Positions 1 to 9,546 of a stretch of 34,831 nt of DNA are shown here, piece by piece (the first letter of the stretch is position 1; each line of letters opens with the position of its first letter). Under the pieces are notes generated by a model. It searched no databases. It saw nothing but the letters and a program-made list of their open reading frames with translations, and had not been told where the DNA came from. The DNA is from Alphaproteobacteria bacterium (GTDB lineage Bacteria; Pseudomonadota; Alphaproteobacteria; Rhizobiales; Devosiaceae), in the NCBI GenBank assembly GCA_024280655.1, contig JAJRPR010000099.1, forward strand, positions 1 to 34,831. Reading direction: 5' to 3'. The translations under genes and the position numbers were made by a program.

Positions 1-1
1 A

Positions 2-97
2 GCCACAAAGTGGCTCTGGACATATAATAACGACAGGCCTAACATGGCTATCGGCGGCATAACGCCAAAACAAAAGCTAGCCATAATGGCTACTTAA
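2..97 (+). mobile_element. 3' end of IS3-family OrfB transposase (partial at window edge)
   Basis: Frame 2 reads ATKWLWTYNNDRPNMAIGGITPKQKLAIMAT*, the typical C-terminus of IS3-family DDE transposases (YNxxRPNMAxGGxTPxxKLA). Probable IS terminal sequence runs on to about position 138 (cgcccctaaatatgggggtattacc). Confidence 0.8.
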
Positions 98-125
98 AAC
101 ACTCTACTTATAAACGCCCCTAAAT

Positions 126-1370
126 ATGGGGGTATTACCGTTTCAACTTATCGGTATTTTGCTTCCTATAGTTGGATTATCTATATTATATTTCAGCCCA
201 ACAGCTGTGATAATGTCGTCTTTAGTTATAATCATTGCTTTTTCATTTGTGTTCATAAGCAATAGCTATTTAACAAGACTTGGAGAATTAAAGCCAATTC
301 AATTTATCGCTAAAATAAGCTATCAGCTTTATCTCACGCACTGGCCGATTATTGTATTTTGGAAATATTGGACGCAAAGAGAATTAACTAGCTTAGAAAT
401 AGTAGTTATATTTATTCTCTCTGTAATTAGCGGTGCTTGGCTTTACCGATTTTCTTTGTGTCTAGTAGGTGAGAAATTCACAGCAAAGAAAACTATTATC
501 GCTCTTGTTGCAGTTTTTCTGTCCTCAAGTTCGTTGCAATTTATCAGCTATAAAGGTGCTGAATGGCGTTTGCCTAATGAGCGTAAATTTGCAACTCCAA
601 AAGAATTGCGAGATTTAGAGAGTGAATATTGCGGTAATACTCATATAATAGGTGAAATTGAATTAGGAGGCAAAGCAGACCAACCATTGGTCACTTGCGC
701 TCGAAAAGTTGCTAAAAGCAAGCCTATATATGTTTTAGGTGATAGTCATGCCCGTCAACTTCTACCTGGACTAAGTGAGAGTTTTCCAAATAACACGATT
801 GCCATTATGTATTTTACTGGTTGTTTAGCCCAGAGTGGACTTTTGGATTACAAACATGACTATGAAGGGCGTGAAATTATCGCAGATGCTTGTGTTAATA
901 GAAATCAAAGAGCGCTTGAGTTCTTCAAAAATGAGCCACCCTCAACTATCATCATTCATCAATATAGCGGTTATAAGGGAGATGATTCTGATGAATGGCT
1001 AGAGGCTGCCGCTTATTTGATAGAGGAGTTGCAGACCTTTGGGCATAAAGTAAGTTGGGTAGGTTCGGTTTTGCGACCAGATATATTGGTGGCAGATTGT
1101 TTAACTGTTCCTGCGCTTTATTCAGATAAATATTTATCAAAACGATGCAAAGGAAAGCAAGAAGCAATAGATGAAGTATTTGAAAATAATATTAGATTAG
1201 GTGAAATATTTCCCAATAACTATATCAATATCAATAGCTTTTTTTGCAAAGAAGACAAAATAGAAAACTGTGAAGCCAGTAGAGATGGAAAGCCATTATT
1301 TAGAGATAAACATCATATGGCAGTTCCTGCTTCAATAAATTTAATAAAGCAAATTAAAAATGAGCTTTAA
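126..1370 (+). pseudogene. 5'-truncated acyltransferase-3 / SGNH-domain O-acetyltransferase (OafA/YrhL-like)
   Basis: Membrane segment with SYQLYLTHWPI typical of the acyltransferase-3 C-terminal half, then an SGNH domain with GDSHARQ and a terminal DKHHM motif. The N-terminal half is missing, there is an in-frame stop at 111-113, and an IS3 end abuts it. Confidence 0.75.
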
Positions 1371-1531
1371 GGATCAAAAATATTTACTTTGACGTGCTCC
1401 CATTAAATAACACCATTTATTTCTGGAACTTTCTAACTATAATCCCAATCTTGAGAGAAGAAGGTTTTTATGAAAGTAAGTGAATTTAGCGAAGCATAAA
1501 TTGCGGTTGCTTTGAAGTAGGGGGAAAAAGC

Positions 1532-2044
1532 TCACACCATTTGCAATACATCTGGATGCACAGCTATTCGGGTAGTTCGCCCCAACATATCTAACAATAC
1601 CCAGACTCGTTGATCTGGGTTGATCTTTTCAACGGTTGCGACAAACTCGGCGAAGGGGCCACTGGACATTTTCACCATATCACCGACCTTGAGTGTCGGG
1701 GGTGGCAGTAACTTGCCGTCCTCATCGCAGCGCTGCATCAGCCTTGAGATCAAATCGAACGGTACTGGCTGGGGGTCTCCGCAAAAGTTGACCAACCTTG
1801 TGACCCCATAGGTGTTGTTAATGGCACTCCATCCTCCTTTCGAAATGTCAAATGCTACAAACAAATAACCTGAAAACAGTGGACGCAATGTAGTGATAAA
1901 TTGACCTGATCTCCGTTTGGTTTCTTCTTGCATGGGTAGGAATGTTTGAAAGTTTTGCCGTCGCAGATTACGTACGGCAATCTTGTGGCAGTTCGGCTTG
2001 AACTGCGCCAGAAACCAAATGCTTTCTATTTGTAAGTGTTGCAT
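1532..2044 (-). CDS. NusG-family transcription antiterminator, RfaH-like paralogue
   Basis: 170 aa. N-terminal NGN-like WFLAQFKPNCHKIAVRNLRRQNFQTFLP...LFSGYLFV and C-terminal KOW-like VGDMVKMSSGPFAEFVATVEKI. Confidence 0.88.
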   Translation of the reverse strand: MQHLQIESIWFLAQFKPNCHKIAVRNLRRQNFQTFLPMQEETKRRSGQFITTLRPLFSGYLFVAFDISKGGWSAINNTYGVTRLVNFCGDPQPVPFDLISRLMQRCDEDGKLLPPPTLKVGDMVKMSSGPFAEFVATVEKINPDQRVWVLLDMLGRTTRIAVHPDVLQMV

Positions 2045-2266
2045 GTATTCTCCTTTGAATCAATTAATGATGTGCCCCAGCTTTTATAGATACTTTGTTA
2101 CTTCATTTTGCCATCATCAGTCTAGAAAAATGTGAGGTAAAGTGATTTTAGGGGTTTCCCCCAGAGAAAAAATCATATATTCGTTCGGACTTGAACTATT
2201 ATGTTGATTGGTTCGAAAACAATGCTGTCAAACCTTTTTCAGAGGCTCATTAAGGTGAGTTTCCAT

Positions 2267-2274
2267 GCGGTAGC
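2267..2274 (+). promoter_or_regulatory. ops/JUMPstart-like core GCGGTAGC in the leader of the EPS operon
   Basis: catGCGGTAGCTGTGTATC lies about 40 nt upstream of the MarR-like ATG. It matches the core of enterobacterial ops (GGCGGTAGC) and the GGTAGCTGT part of JUMPstart, next to a divergent RfaH-like gene. Confidence 0.5.
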
Positions 2275-2313
2275 TGTGTATCTTTGCGAACATCACAATG
2301 ACAACAGGTTTCA

Positions 2314-2682
2314 ATGTCTTATAAACGTAAAAGCCAGATTAGAGCCGAGGATATTCGTTTTCGCGTCTTGCGCTTTCTTGAGGGAAGTCCGGCCAGCAGC
2401 CAGCGCGACATTGCAAAAACTCTCGGTATCAGTCTTGGTGGTGTTAATTACTGCCTCAATGCGCTGATAGAAAAAGGCCACATCAAAATGCGTAATTTCC
2501 GAAAGTCGAATGACAAGCGGAAATATGTGTATTTTCTTACATCTAAGGGAATTGCAGAAAAGGCGGCGCTGACGGGGCGATTTTTGGCGCGCAAGATGCG
2601 GGAATATGAAGCACTGAGAGCGGAGATAGATGAGGTGCAAGCGGAACTACAATCTGAGAAAGAAGAGAAGTTTGCTCCATAG
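2314..2682 (+). CDS. MarR family EPS-associated transcriptional regulator
   Basis: 122 aa winged HTH: EDIRFRVLRFLEGSPASSQRDIAKTLGISLGGVNYCLNALIEKGHIKMRNF, plus a C-terminal coiled coil, as in the MarR EPS-associated regulator family. Confidence 0.85.
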   Translation: MSYKRKSQIRAEDIRFRVLRFLEGSPASSQRDIAKTLGISLGGVNYCLNALIEKGHIKMRNFRKSNDKRKYVYFLTSKGIAEKAALTGRFLARKMREYEALRAEIDEVQAELQSEKEEKFAP

Positions 2683-2867
2683 GCTTTTCTATACAAACCA
2701 CATTTAATAAAATTGCGAGAGGAATGGTTGCGTTTGTGCCTTGTGCGAAATTTGATACGACTTGCAATGCATTGGGACAAATCTGCGATCTATATTCGAC
2801 AAACGAATGCAAGAGCTACTTCAAAACCGCAAGGTATGAGGGCAATTAAAGGTACACGCTTTAACAC

Positions 2868-4037
2868 ATGAAAAAAAGAACAGATTGCAGGGTATGCGGT
2901 TCAAATGATCTTCGTATCATTTATGACTTTGGTCAACAGCCTCTTGCTGGCGAGTTCCCCTCTGAGCCAGAATCCATACGTCAAGCACGACGGCTTCCGC
3001 TTGAACTTGCACAATGTGATGTTTGCGGCTTATTGCAAGTGATAAATTTGCCTCCAATCGAAGATGTATTTCACGATAACTACCGCTATTCATCTTCAAC
3101 CGTGCCAGCGCTTGTCAACCATTTTACTGCCTATGCTGGGTGGTTAGCCGAACGTTTGCCGAGGGGTGCAAGCATTCTCGAATTTGGCTGTAATGACGGG
3201 GTATTGCTTTCTCAGCTGATAAAAATGGGTTTTTCCTGCGTTGGCGTTGATGCATCCGATAATGTCACAGAATTGGCGCGAGCTAAGGGTGTCGAGGTTC
3301 ATACTGCGTTTATGAACGAAACGCTGGTAAAGGAAAAAAATCTTGAGCGTAAATTTGATCTGGTAACCTGCTCAAACGTTCTGGCGCATATTGACGATTT
3401 GCACAGCGTTCTGAAATCTGTGCGCTTAGCGCTCAAGCCTAATGGTCTTTTTATGATCGAAGTGCACGCTGCAGATGCGTTGGTACGCGATATGCAATTT
3501 GAAACTGTGTATCATGAACATCAAAGTTATTACACCAAGTTGACTTTGCGCCGTATGATAGAGTCTGGTGGGTTTGCCTTTGAAGAATGTGTGAATACAC
3601 CTATGCATGGCGGTGGGCTTCGCCTTGTTTGTCGGCGCGCTGACAGTAAACTCAAAGGGGGGGGTGCCCCGAAGTACAACCGTACCGAGAGGGTTGATGG
3701 TTTGCGTTTTGCTGCTGTTATTGAGCGCTGTGCTGATGATATCCGCCGCGCGGCAGACCAGTACGGCCCGCTAGATGGGTACGGTGCGGCTGGTCGGGCG
3801 CAAATGTTTGTGAATATGACACGAACAGCCGATTGTTTTGTGCAGGTCTTTGATGATAGTCCATTGCGCCAAGGACGTTATATCGTAGGGACTGACGTGC
3901 CAATTCGCCCATTCTCCAACAAAAACGGGAAAGCCGTTATTATCCTTGCTTGGAATTACGCACCTTCGATCGCCGATCGCATCAGGGATCACTATCAGGA
4001 AACCCTAACGGTTCTGCCGCAAAGGACTGTCTGGTAG
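2868..4037 (+). CDS. Class I SAM-dependent methyltransferase with N-terminal zinc-binding domain (NDP-sugar C-methyltransferase type)
   Basis: CRVCGS...CDVCGLLQ zinc-binding domain, ILEFGCNDGVLL SAM motif, C-terminal GYGAAGRA. Confidence 0.85.
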   Translation: MKKRTDCRVCGSNDLRIIYDFGQQPLAGEFPSEPESIRQARRLPLELAQCDVCGLLQVINLPPIEDVFHDNYRYSSSTVPALVNHFTAYAGWLAERLPRGASILEFGCNDGVLLSQLIKMGFSCVGVDASDNVTELARAKGVEVHTAFMNETLVKEKNLERKFDLVTCSNVLAHIDDLHSVLKSVRLALKPNGLFMIEVHAADALVRDMQFETVYHEHQSYYTKLTLRRMIESGGFAFEECVNTPMHGGGLRLVCRRADSKLKGGGAPKYNRTERVDGLRFAAVIERCADDIRRAADQYGPLDGYGAAGRAQMFVNMTRTADCFVQVFDDSPLRQGRYIVGTDVPIRPFSNKNGKAVIILAWNYAPSIADRIRDHYQETLTVLPQRTVW

Positions 4038-4912
4038 TGCGTATTGCCCTCTTAGGGGTTAATGGCATGTTGGGTGCCGACCTGTTCAGGCACTTGGGCA
4101 GCTACCCCACACTGCAAGTTATGGGGCTGATGCGCGGCGACCCACGTGATACGATGATCGGTACCGTGCCTTCTAGCAAAAATACATCTATCGTAGGTGG
4201 TATTTCGTATTCAGAGGGCAAGTGTCTGGCTAAAGTTCTACGCGAGTTCGCACCCAATGTCATGGTTAATTGCATTGGGTGGCGTAAGCAGCCGCAAAAC
4301 GCATCGCAAACTATCGAAATGATTGCCGCCAACGCTCTTTTGCCGCATCGGCTGGCTATGTTAGCTGGTGAAATCGGAGCTCGGCTGATCCATTTCAGCA
4401 GCGATGCAGTTTTTTCAGGGAAGCGCGGTCGTTACTTGGAACATGATGTGCCAGATCCAGTCGATGCCTATGGAGTTTCAAAACTGCTTGGCGAGCCTAA
4501 TTACCCTCACTGTTTAATCCTGCGCACTTCGATGATTGGACATGTATCTAAAAAAAGTGATCAACTTGTAGATTGGCTTATCAGGCAAAAAGGCATCATC
4601 AACGGCTATCAAAAAACAGTTTTTTCAGGATTACCGACAATCGAAATTGCCTCGATTATGCGAACAATTCTACTACCACGAACCGAGTTGGTTGGCATCT
4701 GGAATCTGGCGGCTGCACCAATCAGTAAATTTGAATTGCTGAAAATGATTGTGGAGAAATACAATATCGATGTTGATGTCGTGCCAGTTGCTCATCCCAC
4801 GTTTGATCGATCGCTCAATGCATCACGATTTCTTGATGCTACTGGTTATGTCGTAAAGCCTTGGCCGGAACTTATCGAACAAATGTACGAAAATTATAAA
4901 AATAACTTCTGA
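4037..4912 (+). CDS. NAD(P)-dependent SDR, dTDP-4-dehydrorhamnose reductase-like
   Basis: RIALLGVNGMLGADLF Rossmann motif and YGVSKLLGE. The likely GTG start at 4037 overlaps the upstream TAG stop (TAGTG); the listed ORF starts at 3950. Confidence 0.82.
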   Translation: MRIALLGVNGMLGADLFRHLGSYPTLQVMGLMRGDPRDTMIGTVPSSKNTSIVGGISYSEGKCLAKVLREFAPNVMVNCIGWRKQPQNASQTIEMIAANALLPHRLAMLAGEIGARLIHFSSDAVFSGKRGRYLEHDVPDPVDAYGVSKLLGEPNYPHCLILRTSMIGHVSKKSDQLVDWLIRQKGIINGYQKTVFSGLPTIEIASIMRTILLPRTELVGIWNLAAAPISKFELLKMIVEKYNIDVDVVPVAHPTFDRSLNASRFLDATGYVVKPWPELIEQMYENYKNNF

Positions 4913-4937
4913 CAATAAAAATATGGAGCGATTTACA

Positions 4938-5962
4938 ATGTTTACGGACAAAACATTACTGATCACTGGGGGAACCGGATCATTTGGAAATACTGTCCTG
5001 CAAAGCCTGTTGGATCGTGGATGGAAGCAAATACGCATCTTTAGCCGCGATGAAAAAAACAGGAAGATATGCGTCTGTCGATTGATCGAGATTTTGTCAA
5101 GTTCTATATCGGGGACGTGCGAAATTATAACTCTGTTCAAGACGCGATGCGCGGTGTTGACTATGTTTTTCATGCCGCAGCACTAAAGCAAGTGCCATCG
5201 TGTGAGTTTTACCCTTTAGAGGCGGTGCGAACTAATGTTCTTGGTGCTGAAAACGTGATACGGGCAGCCATCTATCATGATGTTAAGCGTTGTGTTGTGT
5301 TGAGTACAGACAAGGCAGTATACCCGATAAACGCGATGGGTATGACAAAGGCGTTGATGGAAAAGGTGATGATTGCCCAGTCTCGGTTTTGTGAACCTGG
5401 CAAGACAGTACTCGTTGGTACACGTTATGGTAATGTTATGGGATCGAGAGGTTCTGTGATTCCGTTGTTTCTCGAACAGATTGCAAGAGGTGATGCGATT
5501 ACCATCACTGATCCCAACATGACCCGTTTTTTGATGTCGTTGTACGATTCGGTTGATCTGGTGCTCCATGCTTTTGAGCATGCCAGTCCTGGGGATCTGC
5601 TGATCAAAAAATCTCCAGCATCTACGGTTGCTGATCTTGCCCAGGCGTTGATGCAACTTATGGGGAGGGAAGCTCCAATAAAAATTATCGGTACGCGTCA
5701 TGGTGAAAAGCAACATGAAACATTAATTTCGCGTGAAGAGATTGCCAGAGCTGAGGATCAGGGGCAGTATTATCGCATTCCTGCCGACGGTCGTGATCTT
5801 AATTATAGCAAATATTCTGATGTAGGAGACCTGCAAACCACACAAACGGCGGACTATACCTCTGAAACTACTGATCGGTTGGATGTGGAACAAATTGTAA
5901 GTTTAATATCTGACTTACCGTATATTATGAAAATTCTTAATGATCTTAAAGCAGTCAGGTGA
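4938..5962 (+). pseudogene. CapE/FnlA-type UDP-GlcNAc 4,6-dehydratase, frameshifted (or requiring -1 frameshifting) at 5054-5060
   Basis: The N-terminal part (4938-5060, MFTDKTLLITGGTGSFGNTVL...FSRDEK) and the C-terminal part (from 5060, QEDMRLSIDRDFVKFYIGDVRN...STDKAVYPINAMGMTK) lie in adjacent frames. A -1 shift at A AAA AAC joins them into a canonical protein. Confidence 0.85.
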
Positions 5963-5994
5963 TTGTTTTCGGGTTGCATGATTTGAGTTAGACA

Positions 5995-7491
5995 TTGCGT
6001 ATTCTTCACAACATAACTGCCAACTATCTGGGGCGAGCGTATTCGATAGCCGCAATCTATCTGTTCGTCCCGTTTTATGTAAAAATTCTGGGCATCGAAG
6101 CTTACGGTGTCATTGCCTTTTATACAATTTTGCTAACAATATCCGGGTTAGCAGATATTGGTCTGTCGGCAACTTTTGCACGCGAAGCGGCACGCTCTTC
6201 AGACAAAAGAAAACTACTCAATCTGCTATCGACAATTGAGCGTGTATTGTATCTGGCAACTGGGTTTGTCGCATTAATAATATTCTTTGGTGCGCAGTTC
6301 ATTGCAGAAAACTGGCTTAATGCCGAGGGAAATTTAGATGTGCAAACCATCGTTTGGTCTTTGCGCATTATGGCGTTGATGATAATTCCTCAATTGGGAA
6401 TTTCGCTATATACTGCAGGATTGATCGGTCTTCAAAGGCAGGTTAAAGCAAACATAATTCAATCGCTTTTTGTAACCTTTCGATCAGGATTGGTGGTATT
6501 ACCGATTTTGTGGTGGCCGCAACTGCCGGTCTTTTTTGCCTGGCAGTTGGCCGCAACAATTGTGTTTGTTTTTATCATACGGGCATCTCTTGTGAAAGCT
6601 ATGGGCTTTCCTAGACTGACGCTTGGGCATTTTGATCTCCTCATACTGAAAGCAAATATGGCATTTGCTGGCGGCATGTTATGGATTTCGGCTGTTGCAG
6701 GCATCAATACACAAATCGATAAGCTGTTCGTCAGCAAATTATTTGCTCTTACCGATTTCGGCTACTACACTCTTGCCAGTGCCTTGGCACAAGTTCCCGT
6801 AGCATTGGCAACGCCCATTGCTGTGGCATTTTATCCCTATGTAACTAAACTTGTTGCAAACGGGGATGCGGATCAAGAAAAATTTGCCTTCGAAACTTAT
6901 GGCCAGTGGATTACACTTGTTGGGGCTACTGGTGCCATTGGCATATTCCTGTTTGCGCCCCAGCTATTGGCACTTTGGCTTCAAGATCCGACCCTGCCGC
7001 CATTAATTGCCGAGATATCTGGGTTGCTCGCAATTGGTAGCCTGTTCCTATGTTTGGCGATACCGTCCTACTACCTCGGCCTCGCGCATGGCCAAAGCGG
7101 CTTGATCGCCTTGCTGGCGACGATGACCTTGCTGCTTAGTATCCCTTCGACTATCGTGTCAATACAGGTGTGGGGACTTCGAGGCGCGGCGTTTCCGTGG
7201 ATTGCGCTGAATCTGATCAATATGTTACTGGTGACCACATTCGTCAGTCGGCGCCATCTCGGGCGACACTACCTCTCTCGGCTTGCTCGCACCTTGGGAT
7301 TGCCGGTAGGGTTTGCTCTGTTACCGCTTTTAGGAGCCCGGCTTATAGTCGATACAATCAATGCGTCGCCCTTTTTTGCCCTTGCCCTTGCGGGCGTAGG
7401 AGCGCTTTGTAGTCTTTTGGCATTTGGCGCCCTGCGCCACTTCAAATTGGTGGGCGAAAATGCCTCCACCTCGGCTAACGATATATCATAA
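5995..7491 (+). CDS. Oligosaccharide flippase family protein (Wzx-like)
   Basis: 498 aa, about 12-14 hydrophobic segments; N-terminal RAYSIAAIYLFVPFYVKILGIEAYGVIAFY typical of polysaccharide exporters. TTG start. Confidence 0.85.
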   Translation: MRILHNITANYLGRAYSIAAIYLFVPFYVKILGIEAYGVIAFYTILLTISGLADIGLSATFAREAARSSDKRKLLNLLSTIERVLYLATGFVALIIFFGAQFIAENWLNAEGNLDVQTIVWSLRIMALMIIPQLGISLYTAGLIGLQRQVKANIIQSLFVTFRSGLVVLPILWWPQLPVFFAWQLAATIVFVFIIRASLVKAMGFPRLTLGHFDLLILKANMAFAGGMLWISAVAGINTQIDKLFVSKLFALTDFGYYTLASALAQVPVALATPIAVAFYPYVTKLVANGDADQEKFAFETYGQWITLVGATGAIGIFLFAPQLLALWLQDPTLPPLIAEISGLLAIGSLFLCLAIPSYYLGLAHGQSGLIALLATMTLLLSIPSTIVSIQVWGLRGAAFPWIALNLINMLLVTTFVSRRHLGRHYLSRLARTLGLPVGFALLPLLGARLIVDTINASPFFALALAGVGALCSLLAFGALRHFKLVGENASTSANDIS

Positions 7492-7507
7492 TTAAACAGG
7501 AGTTCAC

Positions 7508-8233
7508 ATGACTTTTTTTAGCAAAATCGCAACCAATCTCGGGTCAAGCTTTGGGGCGCCAACGATAAATGATCACCTCGATAAAATATTGGCTGACACT
7601 GAGGTCAATTTAGCCCTCGACATCGGATGTGGCATCACTTCTCACCTCACGCGATTTCGCCCGCGTATCAAAACTGTCGGGCTTGATGTGTTCACAATAA
7701 AACAAGCCACAGAATCCCTCGCGCATGACCATTACATTTCTGCTGATATCATCAACGACCCAGTAGAGAAGTTACAAGAGGAACTGGTGCGGCTCACAGG
7801 AAGTTCTAAGGCGAACTTGGTGACGTTGTTCGGTGTGATCGAACATCTGCCAAAGAAGGCAGGACTGGAGATGCTTGAGAAAATTGAATTATTGAGTGAT
7901 CGCTATTTGTTGATCGATACACCCAACGGCTTCGTACCCCAAGGTCCTGAGTACGGCAATCCATACCAACGTCATCTGTCAGGTTGGTTTCCTAATGAGT
8001 TCGAAGGATATGGATATTCTGTTCACGGCTCTCTTGGAACTCGCTATCTCAGAGGATATATGGGTGAACCGCGTATCAAGATCCCTGGGTTGCGATTATT
8101 CGATAATGTTGTGATGGCTCGTCTCCTGATGACGCAACGATTTCCGCATCATGCCTTTAATATTTGCGCCATTAAGAATCTTCATGGTGTACCCGCGCGA
8201 TACAAATCATACGATGATCCTCGCCGTCTCTAG
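7508..8233 (+). CDS. Class I SAM-dependent methyltransferase
   Basis: LALDIGCGITSHLTRF SAM-binding motif and FGVIEHLPKK; RBS-like sequence caggagttcac upstream. Confidence 0.78.
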   Translation: MTFFSKIATNLGSSFGAPTINDHLDKILADTEVNLALDIGCGITSHLTRFRPRIKTVGLDVFTIKQATESLAHDHYISADIINDPVEKLQEELVRLTGSSKANLVTLFGVIEHLPKKAGLEMLEKIELLSDRYLLIDTPNGFVPQGPEYGNPYQRHLSGWFPNEFEGYGYSVHGSLGTRYLRGYMGEPRIKIPGLRLFDNVVMARLLMTQRFPHHAFNICAIKNLHGVPARYKSYDDPRRL

Positions 8234-8274
8234 GAAGTATTACACACAAGATCTTGTATAAGGAAGTAAAATAA

Positions 8275-9546
8275 TTGCGTAAATTATACATTCCGATCAT
8301 AGGGTTTATTGTATTTGGTTACATAATTACTACGCCCTTGTTTCTGCTCGCTGATATCTCAAGTAGAGCTCCTAGTCTCTATATAAGGGCAGCCGAAACT
8401 GGCCTCATTTTGCTGGTTATGCTTCTGTCAACTTTCAGCAAGAGAACCGTATTATTGCCGTTAATTTTCTTTTTCATGATCTATGGAATCAGGTTAATTG
8501 ACGATGTGCTCGTTAAAAATATTCTGATGATATATCAGACGCCAACCTATGTGTTTGGATATTTCTTTGGTTTGACGATGATGCCAGTCATAGCTGTTTC
8601 ATTGCTGTACCGACCCAGCGATACCCGTATTATTTTTCGCTATTTTCTATTCTTTCTTGTGGCGGCAAATATTTTATTGTTTATGTATGCGGTGGTTCGT
8701 GGAGATTTTACTGATGGCATATTTTCCGGTCGTATTCAGGAGGCGGGAGAAGTCGCAGGCAATACTGTGCTGGGTCCTATCTGGCTCGGATATGCGGGAG
8801 CAATGCTGGCCTCCATGTTGTTTGGTATATTTGCTACCAGTGGGGGAATTTCTCGCACTAGACTGATAGCTGGCATCGCCTTGATGGGTATTGCTGGTGC
8901 AAATATTCTGTTTGGATCATCTCGCGGGCCTATGGTAGGATTAGCTTTAGCAATATTATTGTTTCTGTTCAGGCCAGGTCGCGTGATGGCTGGCACCAAG
9001 AATTTTGTATCGCGCTGGAGAGGGTGGGCTATCACGCTGGGAGTAATCGGTCTTTCGGTGATTTTGATCATCTTTTCAAATGGTTCAATATTTTTAGTTG
9101 AGCGGTTCGCCTCAATGTATGAAGAGCGTCTTGGTGGTGGGACAGAATTACGTGACATCATCTTTGCGACCGCATGGCAGGACTTCTTGTCATCACCCAT
9201 TATAGGTACAAGCTATGTCGTCTCCGTCGAGAATTGGATGCCCCATAATTTTATACTTGAATCCTTAATAGCTACGGGTGTGGTCGGGTCGGCATTTTTG
9301 TTCGTTGCTTTGGTGCTTGCGCTGAGAGGGCTGTTGCGACTGCTCGCAGGAGCGCATGGCCCCGAAGGGGTGTATGTCGGGCTTGCCGCAACTGTCCAGA
9401 TTGCATTGGGGTTCACGTCAGGATCAATCAGCCAATCTCCTGGATTATGGATATTTATAGCTCTTGTTACGGTGATGGGAGCGCCCGATGCAAAGTCTAG
9501 AAAAATTACCAAACGCGCAAAGGAATACCAAGATGATGAAACCTGA
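8275..9546 (+). CDS. O-antigen polymerase/ligase-like membrane protein (Wzy/WaaL type)
   Basis: 423 aa polytopic protein with GSSRGPMVGLALAILLFLF and a late loop PHNFILESLIATGVVG, typical of the Wzy_C/O-antigen ligase family. TTG start. Confidence 0.75.
   Translation: MRKLYIPIIGFIVFGYIITTPLFLLADISSRAPSLYIRAAETGLILLVMLLSTFSKRTVLLPLIFFFMIYGIRLIDDVLVKNILMIYQTPTYVFGYFFGLTMMPVIAVSLLYRPSDTRIIFRYFLFFLVAANILLFMYAVVRGDFTDGIFSGRIQEAGEVAGNTVLGPIWLGYAGAMLASMLFGIFATSGGISRTRLIAGIALMGIAGANILFGSSRGPMVGLALAILLFLFRPGRVMAGTKNFVSRWRGWAITLGVIGLSVILIIFSNGSIFLVERFASMYEERLGGGTELRDIIFATAWQDFLSSPIIGTSYVVSVENWMPHNFILESLIATGVVGSAFLFVALVLALRGLLRLLAGAHGPEGVYVGLAATVQIALGFTSGSISQSPGLWIFIALVTVMGAPDAKSRKITKRAKEYQDDET

Noticed and set aside
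2448-2812. Overlapping minus-strand ORFs across the MarR-like gene
   Set aside because: No recognisable domains; the plus-strand MarR family match is clear.
5216-5716. Minus-strand 166-aa ORF antisense to the CapE/FnlA-like gene
   Set aside because: Low-complexity translation without a domain; shadow ORF of a conserved coding region.
8246-8257. Perfect palindrome acaagatcttgt between the methyltransferase and polymerase genes
   Set aside because: Short, isolated, not followed by a T-run; no support for a terminator or operator.
8736-9200. Minus-strand 154-aa ORF antisense to the polymerase-like gene
   Set aside because: Shadow ORF; no family features, and the opposite strand encodes a clear membrane protein.
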